Positions 20,830-34,600 of a DNA stretch of 64,000 nucleotides are shown here, in pieces (position 1 is the first letter of the stretch; each line of letters begins with the position of its first letter). This stretch comes from Brienomyrus brachyistius (taxonomy: Eukaryota > Chordata > Actinopteri > Osteoglossiformes > Mormyridae), in the NCBI RefSeq assembly GCF_023856365.1, contig NC_064536.1, positions 36,386,776 through 36,450,775 on the forward strand, read 5' to 3'. The notes beneath the pieces were generated by a model. It was not told the DNA's origin. It did not search any database and worked only from the letters and a program-made list of their open reading frames with translations. Made by a program: the position numbers and the translations under genes.

Positions 20830-21907
20830 TCTCGCAAACGCAACACTGAGCTGGCCCTATAATTACCTAACTCACTATGACCCTGCCCTTTATTCCCAGC
20901 CCAGTATATTAATATAGCGTATTTAACTTTTAGTTGATCTAATTAACGTATAGTTAAAACAATAAAGTGCCGAGTACGATAAAACACTAAATTAACACTT
21001 GCGTTAAAACTGAACTTTTTAAATTATCAGACACCATCAGAGATAACAACTTTTGAAATTAAACTTTTAAAATGACCAAATTAACAATTACCTACCATAT
21101 ACAGTATGGGGGATCATTAAACTACAGTGTGCTCACAGAGCAGCGAAATGAGTGAAGCTGTACAGACGAATGTGCATTATTTCAGTAAAATGAAGATATC
21201 GGCTGGAGCAAAGTTCTCCTCTGAGTCTGGTTATAACAAAAATGAGTCCGTATGCTAACAGGAGGCTTGGTATCCATGCGACCAGGAAGAGGTTCTTGTG
21301 GTTTCTCTTTCCCAGAAGCGCTTGTGTAGATCTTCAGATTCAATCTTTATTGCAACATCGAAGTTACAACTAAGCCTGGACACCCTGCAGGAAATTTCAC
21401 AGAAAATATCGTGTATTGCTATACCGCCTACTGGTTTACACTAATTTTTATGCATTTTCTTATGTGTTGGGTCGTCACTTAAGCGTCATCTTTCCTTCAA
21501 CCATTCACCATCATTGTTTTCTCCCTTGATCCACCCCCCCCAGGTGATAAGGTTGTGAATCATTTATTTTTACTGATTGCCGCCTCAGCTGAACATAATT
21601 GTGATGCGACAATCTGTACTAGGTTTTTGTAAAATACTCAACAACTTTTGGCGAAATCAGCTGATTCCCTTCTGTTCAGTAGCAAATCCTGGCAGCTTCA
21701 GCTGACTACATGTCGCTTAGCTACAGGGTTGATAATATGTTTGATCTTCAATACAGTGATAAGTTGCAGAGCTAATTAAGGTGGATGTTCATACCACCAG
21801 GACTAAAATAAAATAGCCAACAGAAGATTAACATACGTTGCAGAAACACGTATTTGATCATATTGTAATAATTACATCATGCGTATTTGCTTTTGATAAT
21901 ATCCTAA
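20830..21907 (-). repeat. 5' UTR of LINE copy B
   Basis: Non-coding 1.1 kb, conserved with 61015-62057 apart from small indels. Short plus-strand frames within (for example at 61319 in copy C) are not conserved between the copies. Confidence 0.75.
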
Positions 21908-22031
21908 GGATTACATTGTCTAAGTGTAATACAGTGGTATATAATATTCCATAAATTTCCTCCCTTTTGGGACCCACAAGAGTCCCACACTCAATCCTGT
22001 CCATTCAGTCAATGGACAATCCTGTCCATTA

Positions 22032-22121
22032 GTCCACCAGGACTAAAATAAAATTGTTAGCATACGGTGCAGAAACATACTTATTTGATCATATTGTAAT
22101 AATTACATCATGAGTATTTGC
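22032..22121 (-). repeat. Partial second copy of the LINE 5' terminus
   Basis: Repeats 21789-21890: CCACCAGGACTAAAATAAAA, TTTGATCATATTGTAATAAT and the bases after it. It is joined at 22121 to a SINE family A tail. Confidence 0.75.
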
Positions 22122-22177
22122 TCACCCTGCCTCGTGCCCATTGCTTCCGGGATAGGCTCCGGACCCCCTGCGACCCA
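22118..22177 (+). mobile_element. SINE family A tail fragment
   Basis: CACCCTGCCTCGTGCCCATT and GGGATAGGCTCCGGACC match the 3' part of the SINE at 44193-44537. It is truncated after CGACCCA. Confidence 0.7.
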
Positions 22178-22421
22178 ATAGTAATAGCAGTAACGGAACT
22201 ACACAATAAAAGATTAGTATGTCAGTACACTGATATCAGAGCAAGAATGATTACATCTCCTAAGCAAAGCCGCTTCATAATGGCTCACTGCCAACCTGGC
22301 ATGTGACATTCCTGCATGTTGACCTGCATTCCTTGCCATCTCATCCTGTAACCCCTTTGATTTTCCTTTTCTAGTTTAGAAATAGCTTTGGATTTTTCGG
22401 TTAGACTCCTTAAGTACAACT

Positions 22422-25000
22422 TCAACTCATAAACCTTGTTTTTTTTTGGTTACATCCCCCCCTTGTGCAATTGTCAAGACTATGCACATCCATTATCAAG
22501 GTGTCAAGCAGTGACAGAGGTGCAACCAAAAGTCCCTCATGGTTGCGAATCAGACGTTCAGCGTCCTTGTGCCCCCCCTTTGTGTCCACACAGAGGTTCA
22601 GCACGTTGCTCCCATGTCTGATCTCACCACCCTGGTATTGCTCTTGCCAATATAGCAGCTTAGCTCTGGCCATCTTATGCCCCCCTTTCGCTAAGACCTT
22701 CAGCAACAGCATTGAGTCTCGATGGCAGTCAGCTAATTTGTCAGCACACAGTAGATGAGCTATAAACTATATCACTGTGCTTCTTAAATTCAGTCCATCC
22801 AAATCTGTCCTAAGCAAACGTTCGAATCCCTGTGTAAGTGTACCTCTGACCCCTATAGCTGAACGCAAACAAAAATTGTAACTGTTCTGCTGGGGTCACA
22901 CTGAAAAATGGTGAACACTAATCCACAATTGTAAACCGCTTTGCACTGGGGGGCACATTTGCTAGCACAGTGTGAGGATCGGGAATTTCCACTGTCTGAG
23001 CCTCCACTACCTCATTCACTGCATGTAGATCATGAACTAACCTGCACATTTTGCCTCCTGTCTTTAGCACAGGCAGGAGGGGGGTGTTGCAGTTACTGGT
23101 GATAAACACCAGCGCCGCCTGCCTGCAGTAACCCTTCTATCATCTCCCTCATACCTGGGTTACCTGTTTTCACTCAGCCTACATCCGTATCATGGGTGGT
23201 CCACACCCCCTGTAGCGCTTCTCCCACCAGCATTCCTCTGCATTTTCTTTCCCTTCACACTGGACTCCTATCATGCTCCACAGCTACAAACCTCCCAATC
23301 TCCTACACTCTCTGCGCTACACTGACTCTCACCAACTCGCTTTCTGCAGCAGCCTGCACTCCTTCACACTATGTTTGTGCCCAGACTGTCTGCTTTGCCT
23401 GTCTCATCATTTCTCCCAAATCCAGCGTGGACTGATTAAAAGCTACTGCTGTGTGGGGCGGCTCATCTAATATGTCAGATAATTTTCATTGCCGGAAGCT
23501 GTACTGTCCACTGAGCAGCTCCACCCCCCTTCTGTGCATTTTATGTCCATCTGCATCTGACACAGAATGTCTCTTCCTAACAAATTCACTGGGGTATATT
23601 CTACTATTAGTATGGGCATATTTACACCCTCTACTGGGTTTTGGAACATGCAGGTTGGACAGGTCTGTGCGGGCTGATTACAGCTCCAACACACGAGCTA
23701 AAGCGGCCTGTTCCCCAGTCTGTCCAGAGATCATCTAATTTGTGGGTAAATGGGTGCCCTCTGAGGGAACCTCCACCCATCCAATCCATAGTTACTTCCT
23801 CAGTTCCCTCTCACACTCATCAGGCAGAGTCCTCCTCCTCTCTGTACAAGTCAGCAGTGTGGATCGGCTGCTCACAGTACTGCTCCTCAGGCTTGGCAAT
23901 AAGCCCCCCCACTCGCCTTAGCCTGCTTCTAACTGGCTTTGGGAGGGCGTCCTGCAGTGCCCTCCGATGCACCAAATCCTGCAGGTCCTGCTCTGTCTCA
24001 GTGCACCACCGCTTTTCTTGTGCTTGCAGATAGACAGCTGGGCTCTCCCCCTCCTTTATGGGCTCCACCTTCATATCTGCCCATATCTGCACTTAGTTTC
24101 AGAGAAAATATGACTCACAGCTGTTGCCAGAGGTTACAATGGTAACCATCAAACAGACATGCATCATTTATAGGACTTCCTGCTGCTGCTGCCAGGCCAC
24201 TGTTTCACAGCCCCCCCTCCATCCTGTCCACCCCCAGGACACGAGCCAGAACTGCCTTCACATCCCGTATTGCCACAGTTGGAACTGGGAGTCTGAGAAG
24301 CAGGCCCTCCAGATCCTGTCCTGCTCATGGCAGATACTGTGTCTATGCTCCTTTTACCACTAATAGGAGCATCGAATACCTTTTTGGGGACTTTATCTCT
24401 TGCCTCTCACTGCTATTTTCTCTGCCTCATCCTCTTCCTCTCTTTCTTCCTCATTCTCTTTCTCTCTCCTTCTCCTGATGAACTCCTTCCTCTGTATGGA
24501 GGATTAGGGGTGTCCAGTAGATGCATCAGCCCCTTTGCATTATCCCCAATCACACCTTCTCCCCATTTTTTTAGCTCTGCCTTTTCTGTCAGATCCCCAC
24601 GCTTGGCCTCCCATTGTTACCTCCTGTTATCTCCCTGTCTTTCCCCCACTGCCTGCCACAGTAGGGCACTCACTTCCCTGTACCCAACTAGGCAGCCTGA
24701 CATTCCTCTGTCCTTTCTCTTGACCTCCCTGCAATGCATTATTTCCATTTTGAACTTTCCGTTGTATCATTGGGTATCATTGGCCCTTATATGGCTGGGG
24801 AGGCTCTTCCATTTACAGGTACTGACTTTGGTATGACTTTAGTAACTCCTCCTGCTCTCTTTCCCCTTTTATTCCTGCCTGATTCTCACTCATCACCTTT
24901 CTCACCACTTTCTGCTCCCTTCTCCAGGCCTCTCCTTTTGCCTTAAATAACCTCAGAACCTCCAGTTCCTCACTCCTTTTCTTTTTACACCTTTCCATAT
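22422..25000 (-). mobile_element. Decayed endogenous retrovirus (gag, protease, RT pieces)
   Basis: On the minus strand, in the right 5' to 3' order: a basic matrix-like frame (24998-24813), a capsid-like frame (24092-23820, with ESPAVYL), a protease end (23694-23467, with NLLGRDIL) and the start of RT (23109-22918, with LVHDLHAVN). These are features of gamma/epsilon-type retroviruses, and the parts are separated by stops and shifts. A further frame at 22712-22422 may belong to a later part but is not assigned. No intact gene remains. LTRs were not found with confidence. Long plus-strand frames here (for example 24327-24836) are antisense shadows. Confidence 0.75.
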
Positions 25001-26037
25001 TTTTGTTAGCCTTTTATTACTTTGTCAGTCTCCATCTCCTCACATCCTATGTGCCTCCTCACATTTTCCTCTACTTACTCTTAAATCCTTGTGCTTTACT
25101 GATGTCTTAAGATTTACCCTCAATTATACTACTGATAATTGCGATCGCTCACAAATGCTTCCTTCTGCATCTCTATGAATTCACCGCCTACTAATGTAGA
25201 CTTCTTACACTTTTTAAATACTAGAACAACTATTTCTGCTTCATACACCTAAACACTGCACTTATCTGTTAAGTTCTTCAGTCTCAGCACAAAACTCTGT
25301 ATACAACCACTTTCTTCATTCTCTCAAAATATTTCCCTATCAAACTAAACCCTCTCTGTGCCCTTCTACTCCCAGAGTACTTTTTCTTAACACAATCAGT
25401 CCGATCCAGCGGACCCTCTTCTCTTAACACAATATCTACAACTTTTACTATGCCGGCTCTGTCTGGACTTACCTTCTTCAACAATACCCTTGCTTGCAAA
25501 ATAACAATACCTTTGCTTTGCAACATAACAGTACTTTTGCCTCACAACTTAAAACCAAAAGACTATCCCTCTCTCTAGGGCAGTAATTCTGAATCACTTT
25601 TGCTACACAGACTCTCAGTGGGCATTCTCTACTGTAACAATATCTGAACTTCACGAAAATAAACGGACCCCTCTCCCCGAAAATAAACGGACCCCCCGTG
25701 GAATACACAGGCCCTCACTGGCAGTTACTACATAAAGAGACCCCCCTCTCTGTAGGGGAAAACACAGGCCCTCGCTCTCCTTTACTACACAGTCAGACTC
25801 CCCTCTCTCTACTGGAATACACGGTATTCACAGTATCATACCCCTTCTACTGAGGACGTGTGAATCTGCTGGCTCCCGGCGAGCTCAGGGCTTCTTGCTG
25901 ATGGGGCTCCCAACATGCAACCATATAGATGAAACTCAGCTGGGGGACACAACAATATATAGTGTTGAAAATGGTTTTGGTACTTTTTTAGTATCGTATT
26001 GAAGTTTGATATTTTGGTATTTTGGTGACAACACTGC
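25001..26037. other. No intact gene; possible 5' part of the retroviral relic
   Basis: C/T-rich on the plus strand with repeated short phrases (AATACACAGGCCCTC, AATAAACGGACCCC). May be the leader/gag start of the retroviral relic or simple-sequence drift. Confidence 0.35.
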
Positions 26038-26305
26038 AAGAGAGTCCACTGGACCCACAAAGATTGTGTTCAGTGAGCCTAAGTTAGCAGCTCTAGTGTT
26101 TTGCTAAACTATCAGTGCTGTGCTGTTTTCACTCACTTCCTCTTTGCCCTGCTGGTTATTTCTGTATTTAGTGTGAATCTCTGCGGTGAATACAGTCCAG
26201 CATTAAAGGACCAGCAGGCTGTTCAGTGTAAACCGCTCCTGCTTTAATGTCCGGTTTATACCAGAGCAGAGCTGAGTGTGAAACGTCGTTTAGTTCACAC
26301 ATTTA
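26038..26305 (+). promoter_or_regulatory. 5' flank / promoter region of the Ig receptor gene
   Basis: Lies 140-400 bp before the leader exon. It is duplicated in inverted orientation at 10740-11013 and partly at 11697-11783, which suggests the flank has been copied together with receptor genes. No clear TATA box. Confidence 0.5.
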
Positions 26306-26443
26306 ACAGACTTCAGTATCAGTATTTGTTTTTGTGATCTGACTCTTATTCGGTACTGAATACTTCTCTAGTTCCGCATTTAAAAAACAACTTGGATTAT
26401 CTTTGAAAGAAGACAGCTTCCTGATACTTAAAATCACTTACAA

Positions 26444-26465
26444 ATGTTTCTCCTCATACTCCTTT
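26444..26465 (+). CDS. Receptor exon 1 (leader), tentative
   Basis: ATG followed by Phe and a run of Leu/Ile (MFLLILL), then a consensus donor T|GTAAGT. Phase 1 matches the V exon, and the joined signal peptide would be [20 protein letters not shown]. The start context is weak (C at -3). Another leader may be used. Confidence 0.5.
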
Positions 26466-28584
26466 GTAAGTACTGAATAATTTTCATTTTGTGATGTTGC
26501 TACAATTTTATTGCTTTATAGTGTTTAGCATCCACATATTTATGTGAATGACCTGTTCATTGCATACATTAATAAAAATTACACTGGACAATGAAGATTT
26601 TGCTTTTATACACTTTTGGTTGTATTTTATAGATTTCAGACTGTTGATCACAAAAATAACCCAAAATTTCCCCATCATCTACCATAAATATTCCCTATTT
26701 TTGTGATTTCCTGTCATATTTTAGGTATACTAGGATATTGCCCACAAAGCATGCCTTAATCCAAGCATGACTGGGTATGTAGGTACAGGTGCTATATAAA
26801 TACTGCTTTAGACATGCCTGGTAATGTGTAATCGGGGTAGATGCTGGCAGACAGGTTATATCCACAAGTCACATATACAGATGCTTTGCATTACATTGAA
26901 ATAGCACGAACGCATGTTGAAGTAAACGTTCTTCAGACAATAACATACTTGAGTGCATGTGACAATAGCATTTACAGCTGCAATATATTCTGTTTCATTT
27001 CTATACATGCTTAAGGCTCAATGACAGCATGACTGCACTCATACAGAAAGCTATGGGCTCTACTTCAGCTGTAAAATCGGTGATGAAGACAAACCCAGGG
27101 CTCCTCACATTTGCTGTATAACATGTGGAGTGAAGCTGAGAGCTCGGCTCAGACATACTGGGGAGTCAGTGCCATTTGCAGCCCCAATGACATGGCGAGT
27201 ACAGAAGGGTCAGGTGACAGACCGTTATGATGGATAAGTAAGAGACATACCTTGTGAACAGCTCTCTGACAGGAATGTACCAGGTCCTGATGCGGCGTGA
27301 GGTGACTGGGAGCAGAGCTGCAGCCAGGGCTTGAAATGAGGCCTATTTCAATTAGCAAAAACTACATTTTTATTAGTGACACAAATTCTGAGAAATAGAC
27401 AATATGTCACGTATGTGCCAAGAGAAAGAGAGATTTTAAACTTAAACAGGTCACTCTGGGTGACCTTGGCAGAGCAAAGAGCAAAAACCCTCCCTACTGT
27501 GTGTGTGTGGATTAGGGTTAGGGGACTAAATGTAAATGTAATAAAAACTAAATGTAATAAATGTAAATGTAATATAAACTCATTATTGTACAGTAATAAA
27601 AACTCATTATAGTAATAAAAACAATAATGATTATCAATTGATAACGAAAAATACAAGAAGAATTGGGCTGTGAGTTCAAGGCTGTGATATTGACAATAAC
27701 ACTTTTGTACACATGTTTAAGGTTTCATGCCAGTTTTCACTAATTGTGTTTTCTCTGCTGGTCTGAAAGCAGTGAGGATGTTTTCAGTGAAGTTGGCCTA
27801 GACTGTCAAAGTAATGATGAGTGCTGAAGTAATTTTTCATTCCCTCAGCAAAATGCTTGCTATCGTGTTGAGGTTGGCACTGACCCGTTTGTGCATAAAA
27901 GCACCACATAGATTTATGAACTGCATCAAGGCTTTTTTGACTTTGTCAGGAATCTCTATTTAAACAAAATATATAAAAAAAAAAATTCACTAGGCAAGGC
28001 ATGCCCATACCTGTAAGGCAAGATAAGACCAATTCAGTTTGTTTATATAATTCTCTTGAGGTTTATTTTACCATCTTTTTTTATTGAAAATGAGATACAT
28101 GCTGTCAAAAGAAAGGTCCGGAAAGCCACACCAAAAATATTAAAATCAATCTTTTCATGGATAAGGCAGCTTAACAAGGTAACCAAGTGGTAAGAAGCAG
28201 ATTAGATGATAAATTATTGTTTTGAGGGTATTTTATGGCTGATTTAAGACATAACAGATAGAAACAGAAAGCTAAGGATTCTCGTTGCTGGCATGATCAT
28301 ACTGTGATATTTTACTAAGGTGGAGGTGTAATTTGAACACACCCCCATATCCAACTCTCTTCTATGCCGTTCTTTTAGGCTTTACATAATTCCTGTTATT
28401 TATAAATGGCAGTAAATGTGTCCCACAATGTAGTAAAAACCTGTTTTTTTGTCCCCACAAAGATGTGTCTCCAATCAAAAAACTAAAAATGTAAAAAGTC
28501 TTGTTAAGGTCGTTATGTTGAGATTACAATTCTCCCTATAGCAATGAATGTAGAGTCCCCACAAAGATATAATTACAAACCTCT

Positions 28585-28619
<35 letters not shown>

Positions 28620-31600
28620 TGTGTGTCTGTTTCTTCTTCATGGGGCTGATTTAAATTAAGCTTTTTTGTAAGAAATGTATCTAATATGTTTTGTTTAAAT
28701 TGCTTTGACGTGTCTGTCATGTGCAGCTTGTTTTCTGGGGGGTAGGCAGTGTTAAATTAGAGTTTATATCAATTAATGATGGTTTCGGTTGCAGAAAGTT
28801 ATGTAGAGCTTGTGCCTTACTGAATGAATTTAGGTCTATATCATAAGAACATTACAGGGCAGTAAAATATTATGGGTATGAAAGCATGTAATTTGATATT
28901 ATTTTATATAAGCATAAAAATGAAATTAATATTAACATACCATTACAAGCCAACATGAAATACATTTGTTATCCAAATTTGACTTTGAAATGTTTATATG
29001 GCCCGGGTCCGAGTCTCCATGTGGGTCACATGTGTGGAGTTTGCATGTTCTCCCCATGTCGTCGTGGGGTTTTGTCCGGGTACTCCGGTTTCCCCCCACG
29101 GTCCAAAAACATACTGAGGCTAATTGGAGTTGCTAAATTGCCCATAGGTGTGCATGTGTGAGTGAATGGTGAGTGAGTGTGCCCTGCGATGGGCTGGCCC
29201 CCCATCCTGGGTTGTTCCCTGCCTTGTGCCCATTGCTTCGGCTTCGGCATTGGCTTATCATCTTCTTTGATCTCCAGTTATTTCCCAAATCTTATTGGGG
29301 ACAATGTGACTTGGCCCATCTCTGGCACTTAACCATCTTTGGCACTTAACCATCTCTCTATTTGACTATCCCTGCCGGCCCCTGGAGGATGGGCTCCCCC
29401 TTTGAGTCTGGTCCCTCTCAAGGATTCTTCCTTCTAGGGAGTTTTTCCTTGCCACTGTCGCCTATGGCTTACTCACTGGGGGCTTTGGGTGAGGATACTG
29501 TAAAGCGCTTTGAGACAATGCAATGTTGTGATAATGCGCTATATAAAAATAAATTTGTTGTTGTTGTTGTTGTTGTTGCTTCCGGGATAGGCTCCGGACC
29601 CCCCCCCCCCCCCCCGCGACCCAGTAGGATAAGCAGTTTGGAAAATGAATGGATGGATGGATGTTTATATGGACAGTATTACTGATGCCGTCCCCTTCAT
29701 ATGCTGTTTATTATTATTTTTTATTAATGACATTGTGCAAGACGTTAATTAACCTAATCTAGCCCATTAGGCGTAATATGAATGAAACCCAACCTTTACC
29801 ATGCCCAGAGTAGCCTTGCCTATGCTTATATTTAACATGTTTCATACAATTATCTTTCCTGCAAAAGCTATAGAAGGTCGTGTTTTAGGAACGTTTTTTA
29901 CAGATAATAATCACTGTTTTTTCTCACTGAATGAGATGCTGCCTGCACACCCTCCCTCACAATGCTGCATGGTCACACACACAGAGTGTGAATTCGAGCT
30001 GCTTTTCGTGAAGCGCTTGTCTGCGGTCCACAAGTCGCACATCCTCTATCATGCTTATACTGAATGCTCTAGCTCTCTCTCACACACAGTAGAAACTATT
30101 AATAACACATTTGACCTGAATTAAAAATGCACTTGGCCCACAGACATTTTCAACTGCTGATTTTTTCATGCAGGTGAATATTTAGCTTCAAATTTAATTT
30201 TTAACTCTTTAAAAAATTACCGAGATCTGGACCTTGGTGACCTCATAGCTGGCTACAGCCCTCCTGAATCCCCCAATCTGCCCTCAGCCATGAAAGCAGT
30301 GCTGCATGATGACAGTTTGCCAGGACCGAAGCCCCAGAGAGATGGAGCCTAGATGAGGTAGACAGAGATCCCACAATGAGCAAACCTGATGTAGAAAATG
30401 ACACTGATCCAGATGTTTTAAACTTAATAGCACTAATAAAAATGTGGTTTTTGCTATTTGAACATTGCCTTTAAAAACTGCGATTACGCAATCCGTGGCA
30501 GGGGGACAGGTTAGAGTACAACACCGGCATCGATAAAGGAATTGATAAGTTCAGAGGTGTACGATTCTGATGCTTTGGAAAATTTGGAACCGGTCCTCAA
30601 ATGGCACCAGTTCAATTCCGATCCCTAGCTATGACTGGACATGAAAAATTCTCTTTCAGATTCAGCAAGAAAATTTCACAAACTTCTTCAAGTAGGCTGG
30701 CAGCCTCTGTTTCAGCACAAACATGAGATGTTCATGGCTTTAGTTTGTGTGCATGACGCAGAACAATGGCAGATGATAATACTTTTTAACACAGATGTTT
30801 AAGGTTTTTTTCATTTTAGAGACAGGCAGAAACACGGCAGTTTTCACTAATTGTGTTGTCTCTGCTCGTCCGAAAGCAGTGAGGATGAGAATGTGTTTTT
30901 AATGAAGTAGGCCTAGTCTGTTACAGTACTGCTGAAATGGTTTTTCATTCCCTCAGCAAAATGCGTTTCTGATTAAGTCGGGATTCCTGTTACTGACATG
31001 GTTACACTGTGATATTTTACTTAGGTTGGGAGCGTAATTTGAGCCCCCCCCATATCTAACTCTTTTATGGTGTTCTTTTAGGCTTTACATTATTCCTGTT
31101 CTTTATAAAAGGTAGAATTCACTTTATATGCAGCTAGCAGAAGTAGTTAAACTACTTCGATTTAACATTGTTTTTGTAGAATCAGATTTATGAATAATAA
31201 ATCTGGATAATAATGTATATGGTACAAAACCTTTAACACAATGTGATCACTTGTAGAAACAGAGATGTGATCTGAGACAGAAATATCCCTGTGGTCAAGC
31301 TACCCGCACTTTGCCGATACATCAAATCATCCAGCTAAAAATATGTGATGCAAGTTACAGTTTCATATTGTGCACAGGAAAATGACAGAGACTTGTCAGT
31401 CGCAGTGGAAAATACAGTGACGTACAGTCAGGGAAAAAAATATTTGAACCCTAGCTGATTTTGTAAGTTTGCCCACTAACTAAGAAATGATCAGTCTATA
31501 ATTGCAATGGTAGGTTTATTTGAACAGTGAGAGACAGAACAATAACAAAAAAAATTCAGAAAAATGTATTTCGAAAAAGTTATAAATTAATTTGCATTTT

Positions 31601-34600
31601 CATGAATGAAATAAGTATTTGATCTTTTTGCAAAACGTGCTTCAGTACTTGGTGGCAAAACCTTTGCTGGTAATCACAGAGGTCAGACGTGTCTTGTAGA
31701 CCAAAAACCGATCCCATTAACAACAAAAATAAAGATTTTAACCTGCATGTCCTGAAGGTGCTGTTCTGTCAGTATTTTAAATATCTTATTGTACAGTACA
31801 TGTTATAACTATATTCAACCTTTATTAATATCATATTTACTCTGTTTTCTGTGTCTCCAGGTTGCAGTGCTGCTCTGGTGACCCAGGCTGAGAAGCCGGG
31901 GGTGATAGAGGTCCAGCCTGGAGGAAATGCCACTCTGCCTTGTGGGATTTCTGTAAATACGGAGGTTTACTGGTTTTCCCTGCAGTCAGACCACATACCA
32001 GTCAGAGTCATGGACTTGAAATTTAGCCGTGAGCATATCGAAAGACCTGGTCCTGTTAACATCAGAGATGAATACAGAGGGAGGCTGTTTCCTGTTGATA
32101 AGTCTGGCAGACACAGTCTGCAGCTGAAGAACATTACTGAGGCAGATCTGCTGATCTACTGCTGCCTCCAAAGCAAAAGTCTAAAGTTTGAAAACTGTAC
32201 AAAGCTGAAATTCACAGGTAATTTTATGGCAAGTGATTTCGATTAAGGTGACTGTGGGTTTGTATAATGCATCAGCATTAACATTATACTATTATTATTA
32301 TTATTATACTTTTTGTGTTGCTATAGCGACTCCCATGTCTTTGTATATTTTCTCACGCATCACAATAATAGCACAGCTTCTGGCTGTGTACATTGGTCTG
32401 TCCCATCGGCAGGTGCAGCAACTACAGAGGTAATACATTCCGTGGTTAGCAAACTCACCACTGACCATCCCAGTGCTTCATTTCTATTTCTGGCAACTTC
32501 ACCCTCACTCTCCTCCACCCTCACCAGCTTTCATCAGCTTGTGAACTGCACCACTAGGGGAAACAGGACCCTGGACTTGTTATATGCTGATGCTAAGGAG
32601 GCATACAAGTCCGTATATCTGTCTCCCCAGGGCAGCTCTGACCACAGCAGGACCTACAAACCATGATTCAATGGCCACCTGTCACCACCTGGACCATGAG
32701 GATGTGGACAGAGGAGGCTGTGGAGGCTCTGGAGCAGAATGTTGACAACCCTGATCCTGGAGTGCCGGTATCCAGCAGGTTTTCTTCTGTGTGGACAACA
32801 CAGTCCCCACAGAGTCAGTGCACTGTTTCCTCACTAACAAACCATGAGTCACAAAGGACCTGACGGTCCTTCTGAACAAGAAGAAGCAAGTGTTCAAGTC
32901 TACAGACAAGGAGACATCATGCAGGTGCAGGCAGAACTGAATAAGCAGCTCGGCAAGGGTTAAAATCAGCAGAGTGATCTTATCATTGGACTCCTGAGTA
33001 AGACTCTTAACCCACAATTACTCCAGGGACTGTGTCACCCTGCTTTCTCAAAGATGTATGTCACTCTGGATTTTTAATTTATTTATTTAGCATTTGCTTA
33101 ATAAGGAAAATATCCCTTAATAAATAATCAGGGTGTGTCCAGAGGACGCTGCCTCAGCCCTGCAGGTCTGTTTTGACCACACTGACTGCGCTGTGTTTAA
33201 AGTGGCTGCCACCTATGGTCATCACATCGACTTGGAGAAGTATGCATCGTCCATCACTGGGTACATTAACGATGTGACTGTCTCCAAGACCACACATGCC
33301 AACCAGAAACCGTGGATGACCTCAAGGGTACCTGTGCTTCTGAAAGTCTGGAATGCTGCCTTCAGATCTGGGGACAAGGTGGTCCTCAGGACAGTGAGGG
33401 CTAACCTACGCTGCAGCACAAGGGCAGCCAAGTATGAATACGACAAAAAATCCACAGCCGCTTTCAGGACTCCAAGGACATTCAGGGCACGTGGCAGGGA
33501 ATCCAGGCCATCACAGACTGTAAAACCACAACCCCCATCTACAGCAGTGACTCTGATGAACTCCCTGATCTGACTCTCTGATGTGCTGAATGACTTATAT
33601 GCACAGTTTGATGTCCTGAACAACACACCTGCAAGGAAGATCATCCCCCCTCCAGAGGAACAGGTACTGTGTTTGTCCACAACTGATGTAAGAAAAATTT
33701 TGCTGAAAGTGAACCATCGTAAAGCTGCTGGACCAGACAGCATAGCTGGCTGGGTGCTCAGAGAATGTGTGGACCAGCTGACAGATGCTGTCATGTCTGC
33801 AATAACAACTCCCTGAGTTAGGCGATTATACCCAAGTGTTCAAGGCCACCATCATCATTCCTGTGCTGAAGAAGTCATCTGTCTCCTGACTCAATGACTT
33901 TCACCCTGTAGCACTGACACTGACCATCATGAAGTGCTTTGAGAGGCTGACCATGGGGAACCATACAACTGGACATTCTGCACCACATGACTCCCTCCAG
34001 TTTGCATACCAATGAAACTCTGCTCTCCACCTGACCCTCTCCCATCTGGAAAAGAACACCTATGCAAGAATTCAGTTCATGGACTTCAGCTCAGCATTCA
34101 ACACCATCATCCCCCAGATGTTCACAGGGAAGCTGAACCTGGTAAACTTCAACACTTCCCTGTGCAATTGGATCGTGGTTTTCCTGACAGATAGATCCAA
34201 GACAGTCCACATCGGCCACAGAATCTCCAGCACCATTACTCTGAGCATCAGCGCTCCCCAGGGCTGTGTGCTTAGTCCACTTCTGTTCCCCTTGACGACT
34301 CATGACTGCATGGCCACATGCAGCACTAACACCATCATCAAGGTTGCTGATGACACAACAGTGCTTGGTCTCATCAGTGACAATGATGAGTCGACATACA
34401 GAAATGAGATACAATGACTGGTGGACTGGTGCAAGTGCAACAATCTGTCTCTTAATGTGGACGATGATCGTTGACCTCAAGAAGGCCCATGGTGTCCATC
34501 TCCCACTGCTCATCGAGAGCTCTGCTGTAGAGTTGGTCAGGACCACCAAATTCCTTGGCGTACACCTGACAGCTGACCTCACCTGGACCCTCAACACCTC

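Larger units (their letters stand above)
19499..21907 (-). mobile_element. CR1-like LINE copy B (5' UTR, ORF1, start of endonuclease)
   Basis: The 5' end is near 21907 and the element reads leftward. It is collinear and highly similar to 62057-59500. It contains a long 5' UTR, an esterase-type ORF1 and the start of ORF2, and is cut off at about 19498 inside the endonuclease (ARELTDKNKSTEAVWIKLDF). The last 100 bp of its 5' end occur again at 22032-22121. Confidence 0.85.

Noticed and set aside
24327..24836. 169-codon hydrophobic plus frame
   Set aside because: Antisense to the decayed gag region; composition follows the C/T-rich strand and there is no motif.
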